Source: Oxynema aestuarii AP17
GTDB lineage: Bacteria > Cyanobacteriota > Cyanobacteriia > Cyanobacteriales > Laspinemataceae
Length of the DNA: 64,000 nucleotides
Assembly: GCF_012295525.1 (NCBI RefSeq)
Contig: NZ_CP051167.1
Coordinates: 5,439,501-5,503,500 of the forward strand
Direction: 5' to 3'
A program made the position numbers and the translations under genes. The notes beneath the pieces are model-generated. The model saw only the letters and a list, made by a program, of their open reading frames with translations, had not been told where the DNA came from and made no database searches. Below are positions 1 through 9,539 of this stretch, one piece after another (within the stretch, counting starts at the first letter, position 1; each line of letters opens with the position of its first letter).

Positions 1-29
1 CTTTTCGTTAATTTAGCTCGTCGAAATAG

Positions 30-71
30 CCTGTAGAAATCGAGGCGATCGCTCGACTTCTACAGGTTTTT
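30..71 (+). terminator. Rho-independent terminator of an upstream gene
   Basis: Two 9-bp arms (cctgtagaa and ttctacagg) pair, with a second inner pairing of tcga-type arms around a HIP1 octamer, and a run of five T follows. It probably ends a plus-strand gene lying before position 1. Seen in sequence; not tested. Confidence 0.6.
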
Positions 72-745
72 ACTGTCGCGATTGCCTCGGTGGGACCACC
101 GGACCATTCGACGGTAGCCCGGGTCGCGATCGCCGGGTCAATCGAACTGGGCGCCGGGACACCAAGCACAACAATCGCTCAATTTAGTCGCCGATCGCGC
201 GCAGGCGGAATCGGACCATCGTTCGGCGGCGATCGGACAGATAAACCGATCGCGATCGCACTTTTCCGGTTCGGTTTTCGGGTGTAAAACAATCACTTTC
301 ATCCCGTCGAGCGCCAAACAAGCCCGCTTCGATCCCACTGAATTACCCACTGAATCAATTGTTTTCCGAATTGGAATCACTCGCATAAAAGACCGTCGAT
401 GGCTGCTACGGGGATGCCGCAAAACGGGCGTACCCATAATCGTCCTCACAGTAATAAAATTAATAAAAATTGAAAAAAAGGCTTTCCGCGCTCGATCGCA
501 CGCAACACAGAGCCGTTAAACTAACTATTTCCTTCGAGAGAAATAAAGGAGCGACCGGACGAAATCGAGTTAAACAAAGGGCGAAAAATGATGAAGAATA
601 GATAAAGCTGCCGACAATTGACCCGATCGCGGGCAGAAGCACGGCGGCGATACGCCTCGGCGTCGCGAAGCTATCGCCCGAAGGCGTCCGAGGGACCGAT
701 AGCCCCTAGAATAGGGAGAGCAGTGTAGACGAAACCGAGCCGATC
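72..745. other. Intergenic region upstream of recQ
   Basis: No convincing gene. Short open frames on both strands have arginine- and proline-rich translations typical of shadow frames over HIP1-rich DNA. Around 645-700 there is a short dispersed-type repeat with gcgaagc / cgaaggcgtc motifs, of the same general style as one at 50350-50410. The recQ promoter should lie in the last 200 bases, but I see no clear -10/-35 pair. Confidence 0.5.
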
Positions 746-3196
746 GTGTCATTAAGCAGCCCTCGACCCGTGACACCCCCGGGAAACTTAGAACGGTCCC
801 TCAAACAGTTTTTTGGATACGACAGTTTTCGCCCCGGACAACGAGAGATTGTCGAAGCCGCCTTAGCCGATCGCGATCAACTGATCGTGATGCCGACCGG
901 AGGCGGAAAATCCTTGTGCTTTCAACTTCCCGCGTTGCTCAAACCGGGGGTCACCGTGGTGGTCTCGCCGTTGATCGCCCTGATGCAAGATCAAGTCGAA
1001 GCGCTGCAAAATAATGGGATCGGGGCGACGTTTCTCAACAGTACCCTCAATTGGGAGGAACAGCGATCGCGGGAAATGGCGATCGTCACGGGTCGCGTCA
1101 AGCTGCTCTACGTCTCTCCGGAACGCTTGGTCGGCGATCGCTTTCTCGCCTTTTTAGAAGTGGTGCGCGCCCGAGTGGGGCTGAGTAGTTTTGCCATTGA
1201 CGAAGCCCACTGCGTTTCCGAATGGGGTCACGATTTTCGCCCGGAATACCGCCAACTGCGGCTGTTGCGCGATCGCTATCCCCAAGTCCCCGTCATGGGT
1301 CTGACGGCGACGGCGACCGATCGCGTCCGCCATGATATCGTCTCCCAACTGGCCCTCCAAAATCCCCGCGTCCACCTCGCCAGTTTCAACCGTCCCAATC
1401 TCTATTACGAAGTCCGTCAAAAACGCAGGCAGTCCTATGGCGATTTATTGCATATTATTCGCGAAATAGGGGGTTCTGGGATTATCTACTGTCTCAGTCG
1501 CCGCCGGGTTGAAGAGCTGGCCGCCCGACTACAAAGCGATAAAATCAAAGCTTTAGCCTATCATGCCGGATTGGGCGACGAAGAGCGGGCGAACTCCCAA
1601 CGGCGGTTTATTCGCGATGACGTGCAAGTTATGGTCGCGACGATCGCCTTCGGGATGGGCATCAACAAACCCGACGTTCGCTTTGTGGTGCACTACGACT
1701 TACCGCGCAATCTCGAAAGTTACTATCAAGAATCCGGGCGATCGGGACGGGACGGCGAACCCGCCCATTGCGCCCTTTTTTACAGTTACGGCGATTTAAA
1801 AACGATCGAATATTTAATCGACCAAAAACCCGACCCGCAAGAGCAATTAATCGCCCGCCAACAATTACGCCAAATCCTCAATTATGTCGAAGGAACCGAC
1901 TGTCGCCGCACGATTCAATTGGGCTATTTTGGCGAACGCTTTCCCGGGAATTGCGAAAACTGCGATAACTGCCGCAATCCCAAACCGATCGAGGATTGGA
2001 CCGTAGAAGCGATGAAGTTTCTCTCTTGCGTGGCGCGCACGAAAGAACGCTTCGGAACCAATCATATTATCGACGTCTTGCGCGGGTCGAAAAAAGCCAA
2101 AGTCTTGCGCTACAACCATCAAGAATTATCGACCTTTGGAATCGGTACCGATAAAACCGCAGACGAGTGGAAAATGCTGGCGCGATCGCTCGTCCACCAA
2201 GGCTTATTAAACGAAACCGACGACGGTTATTCCGTTCTCAAATTGAATGCGGCGAGTTGGGAAGTGATGCGAAAACAGCGCCAAGTCCAGCTCGCCGTCA
2301 CCCGCAAAGCCGAAGAAACCCCCTTGGACGGGCGCGAACGCCTCGCCGCCGAAGTCGAAATGCTCTTCGATCTGCTGCGATCGTTGCGTAAAGAGATCGC
2401 CGACACCGAATCCCTGGCCCCTTATATGGTCTTTGCCGATTCGACCTTAAAATTGATGGCGCGAGAACGTCCCCAAACCCCAGAAGCCTTGGGCAGTTTG
2501 GCGGGAGTCGGCGAATATAAATTAGTTAAATACGGCGATCGCTTCTTGAGCGCCATTCAAACCTACTGTCAGGAACAAGGACTGAGTGCGGCGCCGAGTT
2601 CGACCCCGAGGGCAGACGACGATCTGTTTCAAACATTGCGGGCATTACGCAAAAAAATTGCGGCGGAAGAAGCCCTTCCCGCCTATATGATTTTTCCCGA
2701 TCGCACCTTGCAGGAAATGGCGCGACGCCAACCCCAAACCCTAGCCGCATTTCGCAAGATTAAAGGCGTCGGCGCCCAAAAACTGGAAAAATACGGGTCT
2801 AGCTTCCTGGCAGAAATTCAAGCCTACTGCGGCGAAAACCCCCCCTTCGAGCCGGAAGACGAGCCGGAAGACGAACCCGACTCCGAAGCACTCTCCAACA
2901 CCCAAGCCCTCACCTTGAGATTGCATTGCGAAGGCTGGAGCATCGAAGAGATCGCCCGACACCGCCAACTCAGCCCCCGCACGATCGCCAGCCATTTAGC
3001 CGAATTACTCGAAATTGACGATCGCGTCGAAATCGATCGCCTCGTCAACCGCAACCGACAAGTCGAAATATGGCAGGCCCTCGACCTGCTCGGCGATCGC
3101 TCGTTAACCGCCATCCGCGAACATTTAGGAGAGCATTACAGTTACGACGAAATCCGCTTCGTGCGCGGACGCAGGCGACGAGTTCACCAGAGCTGA
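746..3196 (+). CDS. recQ: ATP-dependent DNA helicase RecQ with two HRDC domains and a C-terminal HTH
   Basis: Superfamily 2 3'-5' DNA helicase for recombination and replication-fork repair. Visible motifs: Walker A TGGGKS at residues 51-56, DEAH at 152-155, GLTATAT near 185, and motif VI QESGRSGRDG near 328. The RecQ zinc cysteines are at 386, 403, 406 and 409. Two HRDC domains follow (about 530-610 and 625-700), then an acidic linker and a helix-turn-helix-type domain (about 725-816) as in Bacillus-type RecQ/RQC-HTH proteins. At 816 residues it is longer than E. coli RecQ (about 610), owing to the second HRDC and the HTH. The start is a GTG at 746; no strong ribosome binding site decides it. 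It stands alone, 184 bp before an acyl-activating enzyme gene. Confidence 0.95.
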   Translation: MSLSSPRPVTPPGNLERSLKQFFGYDSFRPGQREIVEAALADRDQLIVMPTGGGKSLCFQLPALLKPGVTVVVSPLIALMQDQVEALQNNGIGATFLNSTLNWEEQRSREMAIVTGRVKLLYVSPERLVGDRFLAFLEVVRARVGLSSFAIDEAHCVSEWGHDFRPEYRQLRLLRDRYPQVPVMGLTATATDRVRHDIVSQLALQNPRVHLASFNRPNLYYEVRQKRRQSYGDLLHIIREIGGSGIIYCLSRRRVEELAARLQSDKIKALAYHAGLGDEERANSQRRFIRDDVQVMVATIAFGMGINKPDVRFVVHYDLPRNLESYYQESGRSGRDGEPAHCALFYSYGDLKTIEYLIDQKPDPQEQLIARQQLRQILNYVEGTDCRRTIQLGYFGERFPGNCENCDNCRNPKPIEDWTVEAMKFLSCVARTKERFGTNHIIDVLRGSKKAKVLRYNHQELSTFGIGTDKTADEWKMLARSLVHQGLLNETDDGYSVLKLNAASWEVMRKQRQVQLAVTRKAEETPLDGRERLAAEVEMLFDLLRSLRKEIADTESLAPYMVFADSTLKLMARERPQTPEALGSLAGVGEYKLVKYGDRFLSAIQTYCQEQGLSAAPSSTPRADDDLFQTLRALRKKIAAEEALPAYMIFPDRTLQEMARRQPQTLAAFRKIKGVGAQKLEKYGSSFLAEIQAYCGENPPFEPEDEPEDEPDSEALSNTQALTLRLHCEGWSIEEIARHRQLSPRTIASHLAELLEIDDRVEIDRLVNRNRQVEIWQALDLLGDRSLTAIREHLGEHYSYDEIRFVRGRRRRVHQS

Positions 3197-3380
3197 GCCG
3201 AACTGGACGCGCGAGTGGCACATTGAGGGGTCACACTCGCCAAACTGTCCCCCCAGGTCACTCCGCCAACCCGAGAAGATTAAGATAAATTGCAATCCCC
3301 TTAGCCTGGGTGCTAAGGAGGGACGGGCCAGATGGCTCCCCTGCGGATATCTCTACTCTCTACTATTCAGATCGACCGTC

Positions 3381-5381
3381 ATGACTCTCACAAAAGCTGA
3401 TTATGCGTACAAGCTGACCGATCGCGAACGGCAATATTTAAGCGAACAACCGGAGTACCACCGGGCGCGATCGCTGCCCGAAGCGTGGGAGATGGAGCGA
3501 TCGCACTTCAGCCGCATCGTCGCCCTCAAAGATCCTCACAGCCAACCCGCCGTCGAATTAACCTACGCTCAATTGGGCGATCGGGTCGAACAATTCGCCG
3601 CCGGGATCCAAAGCTTGGGACTGCCGCCGATCGAAAACGGCTTGCCGCCACGGATTGCCCTGTTTGCCAACAACAGCCCGCGCTGGCAGATCGCCGATCG
3701 CGGCTTAATGTATGCCGGGGCCGCCGACGTGGTGCGCGGCAGCGATGCGGATATCGAAGAACTGGTTTATATCTTCCAACAGAGCGGCAGTGTCGGTCTA
3801 GTCGTGGAAAATCGGGACCTCTACGACCGACTCGACCCTCATTTAGAGACCGAACGGTTAAATTGGGTGATTTTGCTCTCCGACGAGGAAGCGCCGCGAC
3901 GGGAGGGAGTCCGGGGGTTTAATTTTAGCGAACTGTTGGCGAAAGGGGGCGATCGCCCGTTAGAGCGGGTCCGTCTCGATCGCGACACCCTGGCCACCTT
4001 ACTCTACACTTCCGGAACCACGGGCAAACCGAAAGGGGTGATGTTGACCCACGGCAACTTACTGCACCAACTTTCGACAATCGGGGCGGTGTTGCAGGCG
4101 CATCCGGGCGATCGCACCCTCAGCCTGCTGCCGACCTGGCACAGTTTCGGGCGCATCGGGGAATATTTTTTCCTGTCGCGCGGTTGCACGCAAATTTACA
4201 CGAGTATCCGCCACGTCAAGACCGATTTTAAACAATACAAACCCAAATACACCATCGGCGTGCCTCGTTTGTGGGAGTCGATTTACGAAGCGATTCAAAA
4301 ACAGTTAAGCCAGCAACCGGAAAACAAGCAAAAATTAGCTAAGACCTTGATGGGGATTAGCCAGCAGTATATCGAAGCGCGGCGAACCTGGCAGGGGTTG
4401 CGCTTGGAGTTGGAACCGCCGGGAGGGGGCGATCGCCTGATGGCGGGAGTGAAACTGGCGCTGTTGTGGCCCGTCCACGCGATCGCCTCCAAGTTGGTCT
4501 ACGCCAAGATCCGAGAAGCCACCGGGGGTCAACTCGCTTACGTCATCAGTGGCGGGGGTTCTCTGGCGATGCACTTAGAAAACTTTTTTGAAGCGATCGG
4601 CTTGGATATCCTCGTCGGTTACGGACTGACGGAAACTTCCCCAGTGTTGACGGCCCGCCGATTTTGGCATAACTTGCGCGGTTCCGCCGGACGTCCGATT
4701 CCGGAAACGGCGATTCGCATTGTCGATCCCGAGACCCGCCGCACGTTGAAGCCTGGAGAACGGGGTCTGGTGTTGGCGCGCGGGCCGCAAATCATGCAAG
4801 GGTATTATCAAAATCCCGAAGCGACGGCGAAGGCGATCGATGGAGACGGTTGGTTCGATACGGGAGATTTGGGCTGGTTAAATACCCAAGGGGATTTAAT
4901 TTTAACCGGACGGGCGAAAGAGACGATCGTCCTGACCAATGGCGAGAATATCGAACCGCAGCCGATCGAGGATGCTTGTTTGCGAAGTGCGTACATCGAT
5001 CAAATCGTGTTGGTCGGACAGGATCGAAAATATCTCGGGGCGTTAGTAGTGCCGAATTTTGAAGCCCTAGAAGGGTGGGCAAGTCGAGAAAACGTGCGGT
5101 TGCACTTACCCGAGGCGGGAAACGGGGATATGGGGTCGGAAAGGGCAGCAGAAGGGGCGATCGCCCTCAATAGCGACGTGGTGCATCGGTTATTCCGGCA
5201 GGAGTTAAATCGGGAAGTGAAAAACCGCCCGAGTTACCGGAGTGACGATCGCATCGGTACGTTTTGGCTGTTGGACGAACCGTTTTCAATTGAAAATGGC
5301 ATGATGACGCAAACCCTTAAAATTAAAAAGCCCGTGGTTCTCGAACGCTATCGTTCGGCGATCGAAGCCATGTATAACTAG
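3381..5381 (+). CDS. aas: Long-chain fatty acid adenylating enzyme (acyl-ACP / acyl-CoA synthetase)
   Basis: Member of the ANL superfamily that activates a fatty acid as acyl-AMP and transfers it to a thiol. Cyanobacterial proteins of this type act as acyl-ACP synthetases that recycle free fatty acids for membrane lipids; that assignment is from family knowledge. Visible motifs: P-loop YTSGTTGKPKG near residue 209, GYGLTETSP near 414, the ATP-binding DTGD near 494, the hinge region LTGRAKE shortly after, and a lysine-rich C-terminus (LKIKKP) holding the likely adenylation lysine. Its 666 residues match the cyanobacterial and plant plastid long forms. The substrate carrier (ACP or CoA) cannot be read from the sequence. 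It begins with ATG and lies 184 bp downstream of recQ. Confidence 0.9.
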   Translation: MTLTKADYAYKLTDRERQYLSEQPEYHRARSLPEAWEMERSHFSRIVALKDPHSQPAVELTYAQLGDRVEQFAAGIQSLGLPPIENGLPPRIALFANNSPRWQIADRGLMYAGAADVVRGSDADIEELVYIFQQSGSVGLVVENRDLYDRLDPHLETERLNWVILLSDEEAPRREGVRGFNFSELLAKGGDRPLERVRLDRDTLATLLYTSGTTGKPKGVMLTHGNLLHQLSTIGAVLQAHPGDRTLSLLPTWHSFGRIGEYFFLSRGCTQIYTSIRHVKTDFKQYKPKYTIGVPRLWESIYEAIQKQLSQQPENKQKLAKTLMGISQQYIEARRTWQGLRLELEPPGGGDRLMAGVKLALLWPVHAIASKLVYAKIREATGGQLAYVISGGGSLAMHLENFFEAIGLDILVGYGLTETSPVLTARRFWHNLRGSAGRPIPETAIRIVDPETRRTLKPGERGLVLARGPQIMQGYYQNPEATAKAIDGDGWFDTGDLGWLNTQGDLILTGRAKETIVLTNGENIEPQPIEDACLRSAYIDQIVLVGQDRKYLGALVVPNFEALEGWASRENVRLHLPEAGNGDMGSERAAEGAIALNSDVVHRLFRQELNREVKNRPSYRSDDRIGTFWLLDEPFSIENGMMTQTLKIKKPVVLERYRSAIEAMYN

Positions 5382-5467
5382 AGGGCGGATCGCCTCGGGG
5401 TAGCCCGGTGCTGCCGAGGGGCGATCGTCGCCCGGTCTTTGTCGTTTACGCATCATCAGCGACCGGA

Positions 5468-5923
5468 ATGGATATGGACTTGTCTAACTCGAAATTACTG
5501 CTCAAGCGCAATATTATTGTCAAAGCTGTCGTGACGCCCCGTTGGAAAGAAGAAGTCCAACAGCAGTTACAGGCGCAGATCAACCAAATCGACACCCAAA
5601 TGCAGCAGTTGGAAATGCAGGGACAACGGATGATGGCCGATTTGGAACAACAAAACCCGCAAGCTGGTAGCCCGCAAGCCCAACAGCAACGGGAAAACGT
5701 GCAACGACAAGTCAATCAGAAACAACGGGAACTGCTGGCGCAAAAAAACCAAATTTTGCAGAATTTACAGCAAGTCCAGACCCTGGAACTGGAACAAGAG
5801 GTCAATACCGGACAGATGGAAAGCTTTTTCTCCGTCGAAAGAGGCGATAATCTGGTGAAGAAAATGCAGGTGGAGATTTTGTTACGCGATGGGGTCGTCG
5901 AAGAGATTCGCGGCGATTTGTAA
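5468..5923 (+). CDS. YlqD family protein
   Basis: A 151-residue protein with an N-terminal beta-rich start (KLLLKRNIIVKAVVTPRWKEE) followed by a very glutamine-rich coiled coil (about residues 30-110) and a short C-terminal domain ending in EEIRGDL. This pattern is that of the YlqD family, widespread in cyanobacteria and Bacillus, with no established biochemical role. I prefer the ATG at 5468 because the upstream extension to 5408 reads as non-conserved arginine-rich sequence over a palindromic spacer. It follows the acyl-activating enzyme by 86 bp in the same direction and may be cotranscribed. A perfect 11-bp inverted repeat (5941-5951 and 5964-5974, built on HIP1) lies just after the stop. 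Confidence 0.8.
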   Translation: MDMDLSNSKLLLKRNIIVKAVVTPRWKEEVQQQLQAQINQIDTQMQQLEMQGQRMMADLEQQNPQAGSPQAQQQRENVQRQVNQKQRELLAQKNQILQNLQQVQTLELEQEVNTGQMESFFSVERGDNLVKKMQVEILLRDGVVEEIRGDL

Positions 5924-6106
5924 TTTTGCAACGGTTTGAGGCGATCGCCCGAGGAAGCACTCACCGGGCGATCGCGTGCGAACCCCGACCGTTGAAACCG
6001 ATCGAGCGGCGCTGGCCGTAGGCTATCCGGGCTACCCTGTATCGCGATACAATTCAAGCTTGCCTTATTTTCGTATTTCATTGATCGTCGAGTCGGAAAT
6101 CGCCCC

Positions 6107-7417
6107 ATGATTCACGAAGTTTTTATGCCTGCTCTCAGTTCCACCATGACTGAAGGAAAGATCGTTTCCTGGGAGAAATCCCCGGGAGATAAGGTGGAAA
6201 AGGGAGAAACGGTGGTGGTGGTCGAGTCTGACAAAGCCGACATGGACGTAGAATCTTTTTACGAAGGGATTCTCGCCGAGATCGTCGTTCCTGCGGGAGA
6301 AGTAGCTCCGGTGGGGGCGGCGATCGCCCTGTTGGCGGAAACAGAAGCCGAAATCGAACAAGCCAAGCAGAAAGCAGCCCAACTGCAAGGGTCTGCGGCT
6401 CAAAGCGCCGCCCCTGCTGCTTCGGCTCCGTCTGCCGCCCCGTCAGCCAGTCAGGGTGCAGCCCCTGCCCAGACGACAGCGAGTCCTTCTCGTCGTAACG
6501 GACGCACGATCGCCTCGCCTCGCGCCCGCAAGTTAGCGAAAGAATATCAAGTCGATTTGAGTGGCTTGCAAGGAAGCGGCCCCCACGGTCGCATCGTTGC
6601 CGAAGATGTGGAAGCGGCGGCGGGCAAAGCGCCCCAACCCAGTGCGCCCCCGGTGGCTCCTCCGGCAACAGTCCCGGCGAGTCCGGCAGCGATCGCCCCG
6701 ACGCCAGCCCCGGCAGCTCCCCCGACGCCAACCCCCGCCCCCCTCGGCGAGGTGGTATCGTTCAATACCTTGCAGCAAGCCGTAGTTCGCAATATGCTCG
6801 CGGGGTGGCAAGCGCCTGTCTTCCACGTCAGTTATACGATAACGACGGATAATTTAGATCGGCTCTACCAGCAGATTAAGTCTAAAGGGGTGACGATGAC
6901 CGCCCTGCTGGCGAAAGCGGTCGCGGTCACTTTGCAAAAACACCCCGTTCTCAACGCCCGTTATACAGAAAAGGGGATCGAGTATCCTTCGGCCATTAAT
7001 GTTGCCGTGGCGGTAGCGATGCCCGATGGCGGGTTGATTACCCCGGTGTTGAAAAGTGCCGACGGTCAGGATATTTATTCTCTGTCGCGCAATTGGAAAG
7101 ACTTGGTCAATCGCGCCCGGGTCAAACAGTTGCAACCGGACGAGTACAGTACAGGCACCTTTAGCCTGTCGAATTTAGGAATGTTCGGCGTCAGCAGTTT
7201 TGACGCGATCTTGCCGCCGGGTCAAGGGTCGATTTTGGCGATCGCCGCCGCTCGTCCTCAAGTGGTGGCCAGCGATGATGGGTCGATCCGCGTCTGTCGT
7301 CAGATGCAGGTCAATATTACTTGCGACCACCGGGTAATTTACGGCTCTCATGCGGCAGCGTTCTTGCAAGATTTGGCGGCGTTAATTGAGAACGATCCCC
7401 AGTCCCTAACGCTGTAA
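6107..7417 (+). CDS. pdhC: Dihydrolipoamide acetyltransferase, E2 of pyruvate dehydrogenase
   Basis: E2 core of the pyruvate dehydrogenase complex, transferring acetyl groups from lipoamide to CoA. Residues 1-80 form a lipoyl domain with the lipoylated lysine K43 in SDKADMD. A proline/alanine linker leads to an E1/E3-binding domain (about 133-170). A second flexible Pro-Ala linker precedes the catalytic domain (about 220-436). The active-site motif is DHRVIYG with His408; the Asp of the usual DHRxxDG is Tyr, which I recall as normal for the cyanobacterial and plastid E2 lineage. Its 436 residues are typical for the single-lipoyl form. No E1 or E3 gene is adjacent, as expected in cyanobacteria where the complex genes are dispersed. 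Confidence 0.92.
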   Translation: MIHEVFMPALSSTMTEGKIVSWEKSPGDKVEKGETVVVVESDKADMDVESFYEGILAEIVVPAGEVAPVGAAIALLAETEAEIEQAKQKAAQLQGSAAQSAAPAASAPSAAPSASQGAAPAQTTASPSRRNGRTIASPRARKLAKEYQVDLSGLQGSGPHGRIVAEDVEAAAGKAPQPSAPPVAPPATVPASPAAIAPTPAPAAPPTPTPAPLGEVVSFNTLQQAVVRNMLAGWQAPVFHVSYTITTDNLDRLYQQIKSKGVTMTALLAKAVAVTLQKHPVLNARYTEKGIEYPSAINVAVAVAMPDGGLITPVLKSADGQDIYSLSRNWKDLVNRARVKQLQPDEYSTGTFSLSNLGMFGVSSFDAILPPGQGSILAIAAARPQVVASDDGSIRVCRQMQVNITCDHRVIYGSHAAAFLQDLAALIENDPQSLTL

Positions 7418-7433
7418 TTTCAAATTTTGACCG

Positions 7434-7497
7434 GAAACCCGGTTTTTCTGCGTTTTTCGTCTATCCCGAGCCAACGATCGCGCAGAAACCGGGTTTC
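7434..7497. repeat. Inverted repeat of the GAAACCCGGTTTC type
   Basis: The arm gaaacccggtttttctgcg (7434-7452) pairs with cgcagaaaccgggtttc (7481-7497), with two unpaired T residues. Repeats with an AGAAACCGGGTTTCT core are common between cyanobacterial genes. It sits right after the E2 gene and could end its transcript, but there is no T-run. Confidence 0.5.
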
Positions 7498-7638
7498 TCG
7501 ATCCTATCGAGCGATTCCGCCTTGGTGCAATTTGTTGGGGAATACGATTCCCTTTCAGTTTTTGACGAGATCCCTCGCTCCGATCTCGACTTGTGACCCT
7601 CGATTGCTCGCGCTCAATTATTGACGATTCGCACAGTT

Positions 7639-8346
7639 ATGACCGAGAACAATGGCAGCATCCGCACTCTAGCGGTGGATATTGGCGGTAGTGGGGTGAA
7701 AACCCTCGTTTTAGACGAAGATGGAACGCCGATCGCCGATCGCAACCGCCAGGAAACTCCCAGACCCGCCAAACCCGAACCGATTATCGCGGCGATCGTC
7801 ACTTTGGCGAAAGAACAATCCCCGTTCGATCGCGTTTCCGTCGGCTTTCCCGGGGTCGTCCGTCACGGGGTGACCTACACCGCCGTCAATTTGCACGAGG
7901 ATTGGGTCGGCTTCGATTTAGCGACTTCTCTGCAACAGCAGTTAGATAAACCCGTGCGCGTGGCGAACGATGCGGACATCCAGGGACTCGGCGCGATCGC
8001 CTCGGAAGGGGTCGAACTGGTGGTGACTTTGGGCACGGGTTTCGGAACCGCTTTATTTGTCGATGGCAAATTGGTTCCGAATTTGGAAGGCGGACACCAT
8101 CCTTTCCGCAAAGATAAAACCTACGAACAGTTACTCGGACGGGCCGCCCTCAAAAAAATGGGTTCCAAACGTTGGAATAAAAATTTAGCCCGGGCGATCG
8201 ATACCCTGCAAAATCTCTTCAATTACGATCGCCTCTATCTCGGTGGCGGCGAAGCCAAAAAAATTTCTATCGATTTACCCGAGAACGTGGCGATCGTTCC
8301 CAATATTTCCGGGTTGTTGGGCGGAATTGCTTTGTGGAAAGATTGA
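7639..8346 (+). CDS. ppgK: ROK-family polyphosphate glucokinase
   Basis: Sugar kinase of the ROK family, predicted to phosphorylate glucose using polyphosphate and/or ATP. The phosphate-1 motif DIGGSGVK lies at the N-terminus, followed by GFPGVV, the sugar-binding NDAD, and the phosphate-2 motif TLGTGFGTALF. Next comes the EGGHHPFRK-type segment typical of PpgK-like proteins. About 235 residues is near the family's usual 240-270. I take ATG 7639; a TTG at 7621 would add six residues. The gene is alone, 220 bp after pdhC. Polyphosphate preference is inferred from family resemblance, not visible in the sequence. Confidence 0.8.
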   Translation: MTENNGSIRTLAVDIGGSGVKTLVLDEDGTPIADRNRQETPRPAKPEPIIAAIVTLAKEQSPFDRVSVGFPGVVRHGVTYTAVNLHEDWVGFDLATSLQQQLDKPVRVANDADIQGLGAIASEGVELVVTLGTGFGTALFVDGKLVPNLEGGHHPFRKDKTYEQLLGRAALKKMGSKRWNKNLARAIDTLQNLFNYDRLYLGGGEAKKISIDLPENVAIVPNISGLLGGIALWKD

Positions 8347-8866
8347 GGGAGTTTGACTCCCTAATCGGGAATCCTCTATAGGGAACTACTCGATCCTGAC
8401 GTTTAAAGTCTTTGCACTTCCCGCTCTCGCCCTCGCCAACTCTGCCCCGTCAAACGGGGTTTTCCATATCAAAAAAATCATTATTTTTCTGATAAATAGG
8501 CTACTTTTTTCACCGAAAAATATCCAAGCAAACCTGAAGAAATCCATGCTTACAAGCTCGATCCAATCGGGAACGAACGCGATCGCGACGGCTTGCGTTC
8601 CTGTTGAGCATTCTTACTCAAGCTCTCCATCAAGATTTCTGTAAAATAGAACACACAATTTCAAGTTATCTAAGGTTTTAAAATCTCTGAAACCTTCTTG
8701 CGGCAGTGCTGTTCACTATTTTCTGACTAAGTTTTGCGCGATCGATGTCAGAAAATCTCAATAGCGAAATGCCCCCAAAAACCGTATTCGGTGATACAGT
8801 GGAGCTATCCAAAAATTTGTGTCCTACGATACGTTTATTTCTCGCTAATTTGGAGCTGCCCCCACT
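8347..8866. other. Intergenic region after ppgK
   Basis: A small hairpin (gggag/ctccc) abuts the ppgK stop at 8347-8361, and a stronger terminator lies at 8445-8463. The rest (8470-8860) is AT-richer, with no recognisable RNA or gene; the promoter of the small membrane-protein gene is expected in its 3' part. Confidence 0.4.
8445..8463 (+). terminator. Rho-independent terminator after ppgK
   Basis: The stem ccccgt / acgggg closes a three-base loop and is followed by tttt. It lies about 100 bp beyond the ppgK stop. Confidence 0.55.
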
Positions 8867-9079
8867 ATGATTGCTCTCTACATTATCGCCCCAATAGTCG
8901 CACTAGCTGCGTGGTGGTCGTGGCGACGAGTTGCCGAAGAAACTGTAGGGGTGATGGCGATTTCGATTGCCAGTGTTTTACTATTATGTGCCTTGGTATT
9001 TGCCCCTTGGCAATTTCAACTCGTCGGCGTGTTGGCGTTGGTGTGCGATCGCTTCGAGTTGTTGAGCGCTAAAAATTAA
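8867..9079 (+). CDS. Small two-helix membrane protein, unknown function
   Basis: Encodes 70 residues. A first hydrophobic segment (residues 2-20) is rich in Ile/Ala/Trp, followed by a charged turn with two arginines and two glutamates. A second long hydrophobic stretch (about 28-60) ends in a polar tail. The composition is that of a real membrane peptide rather than a shadow frame, and the longer overlapping frame from 8734 gives no sensible protein. I do not recognise a family. An excellent terminator (9228-9260) lies about 150 bp downstream, supporting a transcribed unit here. Confidence 0.55.
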   Translation: MIALYIIAPIVALAAWWSWRRVAEETVGVMAISIASVLLLCALVFAPWQFQLVGVLALVCDRFELLSAKN

Positions 9080-9227
9080 CTAAAACCTGCCGATCCCGCG
9101 ATCGGGATTCCCAGGTGGCTGTATGTTCTATTCGAGAATTCAACAGACTGAGATTAAGCTGAAATCCGTTATGGCGATCGTCGCGCCTTATTTTTAAAGT
9201 TTAGTATCGCTCCTGTTTGTAAGCACG

Positions 9228-9260
9228 AAGGTACTGGAAACCCTCCAGTACCTTTTTTTT
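9228..9260 (+). terminator. Strong Rho-independent terminator
   Basis: The perfect stem aaggtactgga / tccagtacctt with loop aaccc runs into eight T residues. The nearest upstream plus-strand gene is the small membrane protein ending at 9079, which it probably terminates. Confidence 0.8.
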
Positions 9261-9539
9261 GTTTTCCCATCGCCGGACTATAGCAATCCCCTGTTAATAC
9301 AGCGATCGCCAACGACAGGGGATAAACATTGAGTAGGGGTTTGGTTAGCAAACCCCTACAAAGCATCGTAAACTGTCGAGAGCGTTGGGTTAAACCGATG
9401 GCAACCCCGTGTCATTTGATGCTGCGGCGATTGCTTCCTTTCAAACATGACGCTGAATGTTTATTTTATAAACAGTCTCTTAAAATTTAAAATTTAAAAT
9501 CTAAAATCTAAAATCTAAAATCTAAAATCTACAATTCTC
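9261..9539. other. Intergenic region before the antiporter gene
   Basis: No gene seen. It holds an imperfect repeat of the motif gggg(a)taaac / ttagcaaacccc near 9310-9360 and ends in the heptamer array at 9482-9533, which abuts the antiporter start codon. Confidence 0.4.
9482..9533. repeat. Heptanucleotide tandem repeat (unit aaaatct), STRR type
   Basis: About seven consecutive 7-bp units, the first two being aaaattt and the rest aaaatct, end seven bases before the antiporter ATG. Short tandemly repeated heptamers are a known feature of cyanobacterial genomes. Its position covers where the ribosome binding site should be, and no Shine-Dalgarno is visible. Confidence 0.8.

Noticed and set aside
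138-449. 103-residue minus-strand frame near the window start
   Set aside because: No recognisable family and no start signal; overlaps other equally weak frames.
6107-7417. Tyr in place of Asp in the E2 DHRxxDG motif as an inactivating change
   Set aside because: I recall HRVIYG as the normal form in cyanobacterial and plastid E2, and the catalytic His is intact.
8734-9072. 112-residue frame overlapping the small membrane-protein gene
   Set aside because: Its translation is cysteine/arginine-rich and lacks the clear two-helix pattern of the alternative frame.
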